A DNA stretch of 64,000 nucleotides from Epiperipatus broadwayi (lineage: Eukaryota > Onychophora > Udeonychophora > Euonychophora > Peripatidae): the NCBI GenBank assembly GCA_028023455.1, contig JAQFVV010006541.1, positions 374,001-438,000 on the forward strand, written 5' to 3'. Under the pieces are notes generated by a model. That model searched no databases. It had not been told where the DNA came from and worked only from the letters and a program-made list of their open reading frames with translations. Both the position numbers and the translations under genes were made by a program. This document shows positions 11,740-26,045 of this stretch, in pieces (the first letter of the stretch is position 1; each line of letters opens with the position of its first letter).

Positions 11740-12899
11740 AAAATAGACATACTGTTTTAATAGGAAGAACAAATAACTTTTTATAAATAAGATTGTTATT
11801 GAATATTAAATAGAGCTAGATTTTCATACAAACTAAATAGGTTATAGCCATAACCTAATGGCTTTTAAAACTTGATAAAAAAATTTAATTGTTACACATA
11901 TGAAATTTGTCATTTATATAAGAAGCTCTTTATATATTAGATTGATATTCTACCATTGGATTTGCTTTTTATTGATGAATGGTGTTGTGAAGTGTGAAGT
12001 AATTCTTCTAAAAGTGCGTATTGGCTGATTATTTATTGCGATATCAACGTTGGTAAAACTTGGATATTAATAAACTCAGTGATATATTTAATTTTTGTTA
12101 AAGAGCAATTATTAATTTATTTTTTGTTTCAAATATATTAATTTCCTTATATATAGTTATAACATTATGTGAAATAAAAATACAACTCTGCCTTTTGCTA
12201 CTTTAGTCACAAATATATTTATTGTCCACTCATAATTGAAGTTACTTTTTAACCTACTACGTGGTATATTTACTCATTAACTATGAGCTAAAAATATTTT
12301 TTCAATTCACAAGTATTTTGGATAAGTAGAAGATATGCGCATGTTTTTTAGACTTGTTCATACTTTATTCTCAAAAACATTTATTAAATTAATTAATATG
12401 GGTGATATATTACAAATATGGATAATGAACAATTACAATATTAGATGAGTTATGGAACTAACATTATTGAGTTAAACAGGGATAGGTATTTAGTGGTTAA
12501 GTTCTTTGTTAACTTTATTAGAAAGTCTGATATAGCTTCCATGCCTCTTGAAAAATGAATGTTGTGGCAAGAGTTTTGTCTCTTTGTTTAATTTTCTCTA
12601 TGCTCTGAATAAATAATGAGTTTTCATACTTTGCATTTTAAAACCAATTGGATTCCAAAAATACACAATCAAACTCGAGAAATATGTAAAACTATTCCAT
12701 CCTTACAACATATCATAAGTTCTTTATAAATTCAGAATTTTGCATGCTGCTACATTATTATAGTTCCATACTTTATTCTTATTGCTGAGACAACTTTACA
12801 CGTACGAGGTTTTTATATATTTGTTTTTTATAACTTTCCTTCTGTTTTACTATTGTATTATTTTATATCATTTTTAACTCCATTTCTGAATGTTTTATA
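11740..12899. other. AT-rich stretch, no gene seen
   Basis: No convincing gene or repeat boundary. The right part could be unrecognisable RTE sequence continuing from 12,900-13,860. Confidence 0.5.
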
Positions 12900-13860
12900 A
12901 AACTTATTCAGTTAGTTTAATGGATCATTGTAAAAAACATTCACATTTTTTCTTTTCTAAATACATTTTTGTGTCTGTCAAAAATTTAATGATACATTTA
13001 TCTTCCAATTATTTTTCTTGCAGATCTTAATTGAATATTAGCTATCTTCTTTATGAATCCGATCGAGTCTGAATTATTGTTAAAATCTGTTTATATTTAA
13101 CGATTTACAGTTATATTCACTGCAATATTTCTGAAGATTATAAATATCAGTTTTGAATACTATTTTATTTGCCTCTTGCATTAACGCATATCTTACACTT
13201 CATCAATTAAAGATCAATTCTGGTATTGAATCTTTTAAGGACATTAGTATCTTGATAGGAATATTTTCTGTTAGACAAAATATAATCCAATTCTTTCGTA
13301 TTTTTATTTGGAGGCTTACATATCCATTTCCATTTAGAATTTTTATCAAAAAAATATTTCATGACACAAAGTGTTTCTTTCTTTGCAAATTACACAAGTC
13401 TGTGTCTCTCTCACAATTATCATCATAACCAAATTTTCACTCAATTCTCTCTTCTTTCAATAACTTATTAATTCTAGCTTTAAAATCTCCCATGACATTT
13501 TCAAATTGTTGTTTTGTCAGATCAAATACATTTTGTACATCGGTATAAAAATCTTCACCTTCTTCATTTGGGACACAAACTTCCACTAATATGAATAACT
13601 AATCATGCCATTGTTGTCTAATATGTCATCAATCTCTGTAATACTGTTCTTCTATTTTCTATTTATAATAAATTCCAATCCATTTGTGCTTCCAATATTT
13701 TGTCCTTTTAAATTAAAATGCATGACCAATTTTTGAATTATCAAATTATCTTATTTTTAACATCACTAAGCCAATTAATTTCTCATTAAATATTGGACAA
13801 TTCTTTTTTAATTTGTGCAATCTTTTTTCATTTAAAACTGATTGATAGTTGTAGCTATCT
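12900..13860 (-). pseudogene. RTE-clade LINE endonuclease fragment
   Basis: Read on the minus strand in several frames it gives, in order, LNEKRLHKLKK, EVCVPNEEGEDFYTDVQ, ENVMGDFKARINK and, after a frame change, a WIIFCLTE patch. This is the order of an APE-type endonuclease of RTE LINEs, including the catalytic GDFN-A-like box. Multiple frameshifts and stops make it dead. The RT half is not recognisable nearby, so it is truncated or too decayed. The element at 30,900-34,733 carries the same domain on the plus strand. Confidence 0.7.
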
Positions 13861-14352
13861 AAATAATTGGGTCATCAACAAATTGTAGTCGGGATCTGCA
13901 AACAAAGAATTCTTAACATCCTCCACCTTCAGCTGCCAACTGTTGGCTACCTTGACTGATAACTATACAGTCTCTTAAAAATGATAAATAGAGTTCAGTT
14001 CATCAAATTACTTTATATTTTTTTTAGTATAAAAAATTATTCATGTACTCATTATTCTTCTTTCAAAAAAAACCCTGATGTTTCAATTAAAAAACATAAG
14101 CAACTGGAAAAAATGATCATGGTGTCTCTTAATTTTAAACTCTGAGAAATAAAGCCAGTAATCTCATCACACAGTCTGATGCATGTTGGTTAGCAATTCA
14201 TCCATGTTTGTTTAATATATGAATAATATTAGCTGTGTATCGAATGAGTATTAGGAATATGCACTGCTTGGTTCCCTTAAGGCCTCAAAGTAGAATCAAA
14301 GTGTCTCATTTTAGGTAGCAGCAAACTTCTTTCTGCAGCCACATAAAAATAA

Positions 14353-14386
<34 letters not shown>
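14353..14386. repeat. (CA)n(TA)n microsatellite
   Basis: CACACA run passing into TATATA. Confidence 0.9.
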
Positions 14387-14387
<1 letters not shown>

Positions 14388-14440
14388 ATGAATAAAACAA
14401 GTCATAAATTTCATAACTTGCTTTTAAGCTTGCATTTAAA

Positions 14441-14712
14441 TGATCACTAGATAGAGCTTACCAATAAATCTAAACAAGCTTTATTTTTATAAGTGCTAAA
14501 AAAGAAAGAATTCAAAATTTCTATCATTAAGACCCTACCTCTAGACCAAGATAGATAGTTTTTAGAGTCCCACCCCTACACTGAGGTGATCCATAAACTT
14601 GAAACCAATTGGTCTGGAGGTAGGGATTAACGATAGTGATTTTTAATTCTTTCTCTTTCGGCACTTATAAAAATAAAGCTTCTTTAGAGCTATTAATAAG
14701 CTCCATCTAGTG

Positions 14713-14716
<4 letters not shown>
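14441..14716. mobile_element. Palindromic (foldback) element, about 110 bp arms
   Basis: The left arm begins TGATCACTAGATAGAGCTTA and the right arm ends with the complement (TAAGCTCCATCTAGTGATTA). Internal arm segments also match, such as CTTTATTTTTATAAGTGC and its inverse. The loop of about 50 bp contains the AGACCAAG / ATTGGTCTGGAGG region. It is embedded between TA microsatellites, so a target duplication cannot be judged. It is unrelated in sequence to families A and B. Confidence 0.8.
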
Positions 14717-16708
<1,992 letters not shown>

Positions 16709-17765
16709 CATAGAATAATCAGATATCAATATATTGATCCATGGCTAGCAACTTTGGCCAAGGATCAGAGATCTAAAAAATTCTGGACTTTTATTTCATT
16801 AGGTACATACAACAACCTTATTCAATAAATTCTATTTTTAATAAACATCCATTTATTTAAATAAAAAATTGAATGATCTTCTTGTAAATTCTTAACTCTA
16901 TTTTTATTTTGCTTTGTTTTTTATTTGAATGTATTTCTTTTCTTTTCTTTTTATATTATGTTTTAATTTATAAATTAATAACCGTTTCAAATTTAGTTAT
17001 TTAGAAAATTAAGACACGCTCCACTTAAATTATCTGTTTTTATTTTGATGAAAGTTCACATATGGGTTTGCATACAGTAAGAGTGATTAATTAGTATTTA
17101 GATAAAATCAGATTGAAATAAATTTTTAAACATTTGAAGAATGTCAATTGGTTTTTATTTTTAACTAAACTGTCTGTTTTCAGCTGAAAATAATTTTGCT
17201 TCAATATATCTCCCTCATTAGTCTGTAGAAAGTTACGGCAGTGAATTTTAAACGACATTAATACCTTATTCCTAATTAAGGATGTTGCGTAAGCGTATAA
17301 ATAATTGCTTTCATGAAAGTTTATTCTGGAACAAATTAAACTGGTTTATATTTACAGGTAAAAACAAATAAATGTTCTACTTATTTAGTTGCACTATATA
17401 TATATTATAAAGAAACAAATATTAACTTACCGTCCAATATACATGAAAATATTTATCAGCTTATATAATAAAATCTTCCATAAGAACAAGCTCGCAAATA
17501 TTAGTGCACAAGTCTATATTTTGGGATTCTTCTAGGTATCAGATGTTACACATTATAACAATTCAGATGTCAGCAATTTCACGAAAAGGAATTCTCACTA
17601 AAATGTTGATAACTGATTTACATTTATTGCCTGGCAAAACAGGATAGGATCTTTTTCCTTAAGTAAAAAAATAACTATTTGCGTTTTTATGTTTGTAAGC
17701 CTTTACTATGCTGTTTGTAAAAAAGATTTTGTAATACGATCTTATAGTTAATTCTAAATATACCA

Positions 17766-17960
17766 GCGCATGAACAATATTTCTATAGTGTAATTTTCAT
17801 TGCAACACTCTCACACAAGGTAGGGACTGGTTTATATCTGTTTTTAACACCTTGTGGAAGGATGTAGTGGTAAACATATGACATGTGAAATAGATATATT
17901 ATCCCCAAGATTAAGTGCAGAACCAGCACTCATCATTTGACCCAGATTCCACATATCTTT
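17766..17960. repeat. Diverged repeat related to the 18.3 kb palindrome
   Basis: ACAATATTTCTATAGTGTAA with a following CACTCTCAC matches the left arm of the palindrome at 18,295-18,509. The right half (CCAGCACTCATCATTTG) resembles the family B core. It runs directly into the TAGA array. Confidence 0.5.
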
Positions 17961-17972
17961 ATCATTATTCAG

Positions 17973-18251
<279 letters not shown>

Positions 18252-18294
18252 CAAATTACTATAATTTAATTGATAAGTGTCAAACGTTTAGGAA

Positions 18295-18509
18295 AGTATA
18301 TTAATAATTTTTATTAGTCATTCATTAGACTAGAGGTTATCGAATAATGAATAATATTTCTGTAGTGTAATTTTCACTACATCACTCTCATGCAAACCAG
18401 TCTCAAATTTGGGTGAGAGTGGTGTAGGGTAAATTATACATATAGAAATATTATTCATTAGTGGATAATCTCTAGTCTAATGAATAACTAATAAAATTAT
18501 TAATATACT
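18295..18509. mobile_element. Palindromic element adjacent to TAGA array
   Basis: The arms start AGTATATTAATAATTTTTAT and end with the inverted counterpart. ATTCATTAGACTAGAG and its inverse CTCTAGTCTAATGAAT are perfectly paired inside. The centre is near 18,402, with little loop. Confidence 0.85.
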
Positions 18510-18514
18510 AATTC

Positions 18515-18915
18515 ATACTTATGGACTTGGAAACTTGAACACTTAATAAAAGAGAGCAATCTGAGAAATGTTAAAAATCAGAAGCTTATGGAGAGATCTA
18601 TAATGTGAGTAACATATAAGAAGTAATCAAAAGCAAATAAATCACTTGGGTGAGAGAATAAACATGTATTATTTACATTATTGAAAGAATTATGAGTGTG
18701 AAATGGAACTGTGTTGGACATATTGGTAGAAGAGATGACTGAAGTCTATAACTGAATTCCAAGAGATTGCAAAAAGGATGTAAAAAGATCATATATAAAA
18801 AATTTGTTTGTATAACATAGAGATAAGAGTTTATAGATGGGAGAAACTGAAGTGAAATTGAAGAAATATCTTGCAATGGATCAATAGTTGCTAAAAATGA
18901 TAATGATGGTGATCA
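18515..18915 (+). pseudogene. RTE-clade LINE 3' fragment
   Basis: Aligns by eye with the C-terminus of the better copy at 20,290-21,026: ATGGACTTGGAAACTTG matches its ...GAGACTTGGACACTTAATAG region, followed by the AAGAGATTGCAAAAAGG and CTTGCAATGGATCAATAG counterparts and an AATGATAATGATGGTGAT tail. 5'-truncated and full of stops. Confidence 0.75.
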
Positions 18916-19837
18916 TGTGATGTTTCCTGGAATAATGATTGTATTGGCAAAGTATCATTAAGTCATCCACTGTAAAAAATAACTCACCATCTTTCCACAA
19001 TATTTAAAGATATATTTAGAGAAGACATTGCTTGTTAAATCTACTTTTTCATGATTGTTTTATCTCTCTTCACTAATAGAAAAAGGAGGTGCTAAGTTTG
19101 AGTGAAGAAGAAACAGTTGATTACTGAAACAAAAATGAATGTTTTTGGTTACTTGAATAGACATCAAGAAAGATGTTCATTATTGCTAAAAATAAAAATG
19201 GAAGAAAGGCTAGTATGAGAAAGGTCTTGGATGGAATATGTGGATAAAGTTAAGGTAGAATAGACTTATGAAGTATTCAACATTGAAAAAAATACTGAAG
19301 AATTTTGATGTCCAACACAACCTATGAATTGAAGAAAAAAAGAAAAAAATAGATATGTGTATATGACAGCAGCTATCAACAAAGACTAAAGAGAGGTTAA
19401 TAGAACTTATATAAAGGTTAAGATAAAAAGTTGATAAACTTTTATTAAACCTAAAAAAGTGTCAAAGTATTATGGGCATCTGAAATGCTTGTAATCTGTA
19501 TTAAAATCTTGAATCATACTTGATTTTTTAGATGTCTATTAATTTTACAAACAAGTACAAATTTGTTTAGGCAAATCATTTGTAAATTAGTCTAATTAGA
19601 TATTCAGTACCAATAGGTAAATGGTAAGACTTTGCTAGAGGGTAAAAAAACCTGAGGTAATAATAATTATTAACACATAGGTGATAATCTGATGGACTAA
19701 TTCTTCACACTCAATAAAAGTAGAAACAGTAAAAATAATATTTTAAGACAAAGAGAAGCAGACTAGTTAATTTAATACTTGGAAAATAACATTCAAAAAA
19801 TTAAAAGTAACTATTGGAAATGTATTTATTCATGAAG

Positions 19838-20122
19838 TTATTTCCATCATCTAATATTAAGTACAGAATGTTTTTAGAAAAATTTAACTTTAAATTTTCC
19901 AGCTACATTCAACTGTTAGTAGTCTATGCATAATGTTTCAAGAGATATTATTCTCCTCTTTTCATCAGGTATTGCAGGTCTGACTAATGACAGTATTGGC
20001 ATAGGTAACCAACCTGGACATTAGATTCTTGAATATTGAATTTTTAATGTAATACTCTAACCAACTTAGCCATTCTGACAAATATATTTAATACTTAATA
20101 TTAGATGGTGGAAATAGTCCAA
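19838..20122 (-). mobile_element. tRNA-headed foldback/SINE-like element (family C)
   Basis: Short inverted ends (TTTCCATCATCTAATATTAA near 19,843 and its counterpart near 20,100). On the minus strand the interior reads as a tRNA-like head (AATGGCTAAGTTGGTTAGAG, a box A) and a degenerate box B (AGGTTGGTTACC). Then comes a tail with a CTGATGA...CTCTTGAAAC arrangement at 19,935-19,968. It is a relative of the larger palindrome at 56,451-56,934. Confidence 0.6.
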
Positions 20123-20289
20123 TATATAAATATAACTAAAATACCATTACCACAAACTTTCAGGAAAACACTAATTATAAGAATGATTGTTTTTTAATAA
20201 AAATGTCGACTGTTCTTGAAGGTATTGAAGTTACAGAAACATACTTAATATATTTTTTTTTTTATTTTTCTAAAATTTTATATTTTTTA

Positions 20290-21026
20290 AAGAAGAATAT
20301 AATAAATATTGACAGTCATTAATTAGAGTAAATTAATAACTAAAGGACTAAAGATAAATGTTAAAAAGACTAAACTAATATTAAATGGATTTTTTTCAAA
20401 ATATAAAAATAAAGATTGATTATGAAAAGTTAGAAGAAATTGACAACTATAAATACCTTAGTCAGATTATTAATACAGATGGAAACATAATGGATGAAAT
20501 TAATCATAGAATTAAACTTGGTTAGAGTGCTTTTGATAGAAATAACTTGATACTAAAAGGAAATATGCCAATGTGTTTGAAAAAAAAAATGTGTTTACCA
20601 GTTCTTACTTATGGATCTGAGACTTGGACACTTAATAGAAGAGCAATACAGAGACTTTAGATGACTCAAAGAAGTATGGAGAGATGCATGTTGGGAGTAA
20701 CAAGAAGAGATTGAAAACACAATATATGGCTAAGAGAACAAACAGGTGTTACTGACCTCATTGAAAAAATTAAAAGACTGAAGTGGAGTTGGGCTGAACA
20801 TATTTCTAGAGGAGATGATAATAGATGGACAATTGAAATATTAAACTGGATTCCAAGAGATTGTAAAAGACCCAGAAAGAGACTACATGTGAGATTGATG
20901 GATGAAATAAGAAAGTGTGCAGGGGTGATGTGGAGAAGAGAAGCAGAAGATCAGAGAAGATGGATTGAACTTGGAAAGACTTTCATCCTGCAGTGGATTG
21001 ATAATGATTGATGATGATGATGATGA
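20290..21026 (+). pseudogene. RTE-clade LINE, RT C-terminal half and 3' tail
   Basis: The translation shows the RTE post-catalytic region and C-terminus: INVKKTKLIL, YEKLEEIDNYKYLSQII (the Y-LG-I-like box), a VLTYGSETWTLN patch, IEKIKRLKWSWAEHISRGDD and a final ELGKTFILQWIDND. Only a few stops and one frameshift interrupt it, so it is the freshest RTE 3' end here. It ends in the simple TGATGATGATGATGA tail typical of RTE elements and is 5'-truncated. The segment at 36,892-37,098 is a close relative. Confidence 0.88.
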
Positions 21027-21029
21027 ATA

Positions 21030-21520
21030 ACTTTAAGAATCTTGCTCAAATTATTAATGCAGAAATAAATAGTATGGATGAATTTAATCATAAAATTAAG
21101 TAGTATTTCATCTCAGTATTAAATAGAAATATATTTAAGTGTTTTAAAAGGAAGATTTTTAATAGATTAACAATTCTTAATCTCCATTCTGAGACTCTAA
21201 CGAAAAAGCAATAATGTGACTTCATTCCTTTTATTAGATTAGAAATAAAAAGAAGAGATAGAAAACAAAATACTAGAATGGGAAAACCAATGGGTATTAT
21301 TGACAAGCATTGAAAAAAATTAAACATAAAATAAAATGCGACAGCCATTATGCTACAAAAAATAATAATAGATTCCAAGCGAATGTAAAAGATCCAGAAA
21401 TAAATTACATATTATGGAAATTTGTTTGGTGTACTATGAAAAAAAGAGGCTAGGAGATAAATTAAAGTGAATTAATTCTAAAGAGGCTTTCAACCTGCAG
21501 TAAATTAATAAAGTTTGAAA
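21030..21520 (+). pseudogene. Second, decayed RTE 3' fragment
   Basis: Starts immediately after the tail of the previous element. AATCTTGCTCAAATTATTAA corresponds to the LSQII region, then GATCCAGAAATAAATTAC and CTTTCAACCTGCAGTAAATT match the C-terminus. It is heavily mutated, and the minus-strand frames across it are shadows. Confidence 0.7.
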
Positions 21521-22103
21521 ATGATTCAGTATGTATGTATAAAGCTGAAGGTACATTGAAAACAAAACACTTTATATGCATAGTTTGATCTCTAAAAACA
21601 ATAGATATTTTAAATACATTTTAGAAAATTGGAAAAATAATAGAGAAAAGATTGTAGATTTTAAGCATATGGTTATGGATAATAGTAAGAATGTAAATCT
21701 AAATAGAGTGAAAAAAAATATTAATAAGAAAATAAGAAAAAGAAACAAATAGACATGTAATAAGAGATAAGAAGTATATGTATCACATAATAGAAAAACA
21801 ACATAAAAAGGGAGATGCACAAAAATCAAGGTTGTACATAGTTTTATAGATGTCAACAACTATAAGCCTTTTGTCAACAAAAGTTTTTGAAGAATATAAA
21901 CTCAGATGAATTAATTATAATGATGATGATTATATTATAACAAATTAAAATATATAGAATTAATTCATTAAAAGTAAATGCTTCATATTTAGTTTTGGAT
22001 GATTGAAATATTTGAAATTCTTCATATACCTAGAATTTAATTAATATTTTAATTTGCGAAGCGCAGATAGTTGAAAATTGAAATAAATTGAGATACTGCC
22101 AAA

Positions 22104-22327
22104 TCACTTTGCGCTCATTATAATACTTATCTGACAGCCAATCAGATGTTATGATAACTGTCCAAATGACAACCAAACCTAAACACATGACAAAGATTTT
22201 ATGAGAAAAGGGTGGCCACCTTTTCTCGTAAAATCTTTGTCGTGTGTTTAGGTTTGGTTGTCATATGGACAGCTATCATGACATCTGATTGGCTGTCAGA
22301 AAAGTATTATAATGAGTGCAAAGAGAT
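22104..22327. mobile_element. Near-perfect 224 bp palindrome
   Basis: The arms of about 105 bp are nearly identical in inverse: CTGACAGCCAATCAGATG pairs with CATCTGATTGGCTGTCAG, and ACAACCAAACCTAAACAC with its inverse. The centre is the 10 bp palindrome GGTGGCCACC at 22,211-22,220. There is essentially no loop. No other copy was found, and it is unrelated to families A-C. Confidence 0.9.
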
Positions 22328-22547
22328 CTTGAGTTTAATTGTAAATTGATCTTTTTAGATAAATATTTATTATCTACTAGAAATTCATTTCTAATTTATT
22401 CGCTCATTCACATGTGCATATCATAAATATACTACAAAATAGTTCTTCTTTACTAGGGTTTGCACTATTGGTGACTTATACCATGTGTATTCCCCTGTGT
22501 ACTTTAGGGTCAGACTCTGGTTTTAAGATCCTCAAATTGATTACAAT

Positions 22548-22646
22548 GTCAAGTGTTGGTGGTCAAGAGGTCAGCACAGCAGCCTTACAAGTAGTGTTCC
22601 AGATTAGTGGGTTCGCTTCCAGGCCAATGCTATGACACATAAAAAA
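22548..22646 (+). mobile_element. tRNA-derived SINE
   Basis: Plus-strand copy with TGGTGGTCAAGAGG (box A) and GGGTTCGCTTCCAGG (box B), ending ATGCTATGACACAT plus an A-run. Perfect 14 bp target duplication AAATTGATTACAAT at 22,534-22,547 and 22,647-22,660. Confidence 0.93.
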
Positions 22647-22660
22647 AAATTGATTACAAT

Positions 22661-23271
22661 TCTGGCACTGCAGTCTCCAAACTTTTTATGAATTCCAAAG
22701 CAATCAAACTTCTCAATTACTTTTTTACAGTTTCTATTCAACAAAAACTTACATAATTTAATTTTATTCAATATAGCTCCTTCAGTATCATAACATGATA
22801 GTATAACACCTATTATAAAGCTAAAAAAGAAATCCATTCAAAATCTCTCAACCACATTACATATGATTAAAAAATTACACTAATTCTTACATAACACATC
22901 GCTACAATTTGAACATGTGTCAAATTTTCAGCATTTACATCTTTGATATCAACCCATATCTAGACAGATCATCTAAAGATTAATATTTCTGGTTTTAATT
23001 AATCATAAAAATATAAAATAATTCAATTTCATGTCTTTTTAAAATCTTTTTAAAATATATTTGAAGTTTCCACTCCACCACACATTTTTGAAACTTAGAA
23101 ATCTCAAAAAGAAAATGAAAAAAAACCCATGTTCAATATGTATTTCCACTGTACTAGCAATCTTCAGTTATCTCAAATCACAATCTCCTATACATGTCTT
23201 CATCATTTGTTCTGTATTTATCAATATCAAATTATTTCAATTTAATATTTATATGTGTCAATCATTTTACT
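22661..23271. other. No gene seen
   Basis: Short AT-driven open frames only, with no recognisable motif or repeat boundary. Confidence 0.55.
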
Positions 23272-23284
23272 TTCATCTGTTTTT

Positions 23285-23717
23285 GTAATATACAGGGTAT
23301 ATGAGCACAGACTTTTACACTACTCACCACTCTCCACTCTATCTCATAACATTTAGCCTCAAGGTGGCCTTTGAGCATTCCATCATCAGATTTTCAATTG
23401 GATGGATAGTTAAAGAGTTGGAGTGTGGAGTAGATTGAAGCCTGTCCATTAAAGTATGAAAATTGGGTATCTTAATATATATCTGAGCACTTATTGCATA
23501 TATGTGTGGAGATGATAATCTGGACCAACTGATGATTGCTGGTTTAGCATGAGCTATGTATATTGATGATTGTTTATCTTTTCGACTTATATGTGTTCAA
23601 GTGTATCAGCGTTATGAGATAGAGTGGAGAGTGGTGGGTCATGTGAAAGTGTGTGCTCATGTACCCTATATATTACATATATTGATAAAGGTATATAATA
23701 ACCCGGAATTTCACTTA
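23285..23717. mobile_element. Foldback family B
   Basis: Begins near the arm CAGGGTATATGAGCACAG and ends after the leader-type TATAATAACCCGGAATTTC. Flanked by TTCATCTGTTTTT (23,272-23,284) and TTCATCTTTTT (23,718-23,728), a slightly eroded 11-13 bp duplication. Confidence 0.8.
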
Positions 23718-23728
23718 TTCATCTTTTT

Positions 23729-24424
23729 AACAAAATATACTTTAGATGAATGCACTAATGATTATTACAAATCATTCTGTAAGCTAGAGATTATCTCATC
23801 ATTTCTAGTCTAAAGATAAACTTATTATTGATAAACTGTAAAAGAAAAATAATGGCCCTTATTTTAGAACTGGAATGAATTTTCAACATATTTATTTTTG
23901 ATGAGAATCTTCACTGCTAATCTATATACCTGAGATGGTAGAAAAAAAAACTTCAGCATCTGAAAGTATATAAAATAATGAGTTTTTCAGTAATATACTT
24001 TCCCAATGAATTAACCTTTTTTACAATATCACCAACATTTGGTTACCTGTTTTGCATGCTAAAGCTAAGATTTCAGTTAGTTGTGCACTTAATTTACCTC
24101 TTCCTTTCACTGCATATATTTTTCAACTTTTTACCAGTATGAAAGCAAAATTATGGAATCCATGGTTGTAGAAACATTGTATATTCCATCTCTGATAAAG
24201 CTGCATTGAATACAATCATTCTTTTATTTTACAATCACTAAATTCATCGGGAATTTTGCATTTAGCTGCTAACAGCTGTATATTTATTTATTTATTAGCA
24301 AATAACCAAAACTTATTGACCTCAATATAGAGTGTTTACATGTAAAATAATCTTAATTTTTCTTGAAGACTAAAAATATTTTAAAATTTTACACAACTTA
24401 ATTTAAACTCTATATAATAAACAT
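23729..24424. other. No gene seen
   Basis: AT-rich with no recognisable protein frame or RNA gene. Confidence 0.5.
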
Positions 24425-24822
24425 AGCAGATATCACATGATCCCTATTTCCTTATGCTTTTATAAGCTGTTAATTCTCCACACAATAGTGCCACCTGTGC
24501 AAGCCAAAGTAACCAATGGATGCAAGAAGGTTTTTTGCATAAAATCTTTATCTAGTGTCTGCTCATCCAACTAGTTGCTGACTTGTGGCTTTCATCAGTG
24601 AGGAGCCTTGGATCTGAGAGAATGGCTGCTGTAGGGTTGCATTGGCTTTTAAAATCTATGTGCAGTGTTCTCAGATTCAAAGATTTCCACTAATCAGATG
24701 AGTAGCCACCACTAGATAGTGATTTTATGTGAAAGCCTTCTTGTATCCATTGATTACTCTGGCTTGCATTGGGTGGCACTACTGTATGGAGAGATTTACT
24801 TCTATTTTAACATAACAGATGA
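24425..24822. mobile_element. Foldback family A
   Basis: Carries the leader (ATATCACATGATCCCTAT and TGCTTTTATAAGCTGTTA). The left arm has ACAATAGTGCCACCTGTGCA and AACCAATGGATGCAAGAAGG, and the right arm has the inverses CATCTGATTAG and TCCATTGATTACTCTGG. It ends GTATGGAGAGATTTACTTC. The central region with GAGCCTTGGATCTGAGAG is shared with 31,474-31,891, 33,037-33,660 and 60,480-60,945. Confidence 0.85.
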
Positions 24823-25784
24823 TTTGCTAATAATTTTACCATTAAGCTTCTTCAAATTTAAATGATCATTAATTATTATATTATTCAATATCCAGGTTTT
24901 GCAGCCATAAAAAGTAAAATGAATCTCCTAAAATGTAGAACTAATCAGAAAAGAATCGAAGCACTGACTGTAGAAAAAAAGTTCTAAATTATAAAAATTT
25001 CAATACCAAAGATTATTACACCTGATGCAATGAGCAATTTATTTTAATATCTCGATTATTTTGAATAAAATCAAAAATATTAAATTTTAGATTTTGATTA
25101 CAATTTTTTTTATTACAACTGATGAATTACATAGTTTGGTGATGTGGTAGAGTTGAAAATTTTGAAGCTCACTGTTCATGGTCCATGGGTCGTACCAATA
25201 AATCTATCATTTTCTGTGATCGAACAATTCGATCCATTTTATTTACTACAGTTGATGCTAAACGTTTTATAAATTAAATGCAAAACTTTTAAAGCATCAT
25301 GATTTATAGACAGTTTATTAAGAGAGTAAATTGATGTAATGTTTTGCATGTAATAATATGCACTTTATTTTTTTTCTATAATTAGATAGATTGCTAGTTA
25401 CCTAGGAAACTAAAAAAAGAAATTCAAAGACAGACTAAATGAACCTTCAGTTATTAATTTGTACTTATTAATCTATATATTAAGCGCATTTGCACATTTT
25501 TCTTTAGTACATTTAACACAACAATAATTAAATTAACATACTAATTTTAGACGTTAAAATTTAAGGTATCATATTCGTTTATTGCAATCCATGCGCACAC
25601 ACATTTCTTGTGACTCCAAAAAACATATCTATCCATGAATTCCTTGATTGGTCTGAAGTCTCTATATTGAACTTTTATTAAATACGTAAGAACTGGTAAA
25701 ATTATTTATTAAAACACTTTTTCTTAAGGATATATTTTAAATATTATTTCATCCAAAAGCATTTTACCCATGTTTAATTCTATG

Positions 25785-26045
25785 ATGAATGTCATTCATT
25801 AAGAAGATTGAAAATAAAATATATAGAAAACAACAAACATCACTGTAAAAATTAAAGTGGAATGAAGGTAGACATAATGCTAGACGAGATAAATAATAAT
25901 AGAAATTTTAAACTAGATCTGAAAATATTATAAAAAATCCAGAAATGACAATGTGAGATTTATTGTGAATTAAATACAGAAATACGTGAAGTGAAGTTGA
26001 AGAATGATAGCTTAAAATGATGTAAAAGATAGTATTCACAATGTC
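25785..26045 (+). pseudogene. Heavily decayed RTE 3' fragment
   Basis: GAAGATTGAAAATAAAATAT, then ACAACAAACATCACTG and ATCCAGAAATGACAATGTG follow in the order of the RTE C-terminal region at 20,700-20,900. No intact frame remains. Confidence 0.45.

Noticed and set aside
23290-23310. Family B as a Tc1/mariner MITE because CAGGGTATATGAGC follows TA
   Set aside because: Two other copies show 13 bp duplications outside a longer leader, which is incompatible with TA-only target sites.
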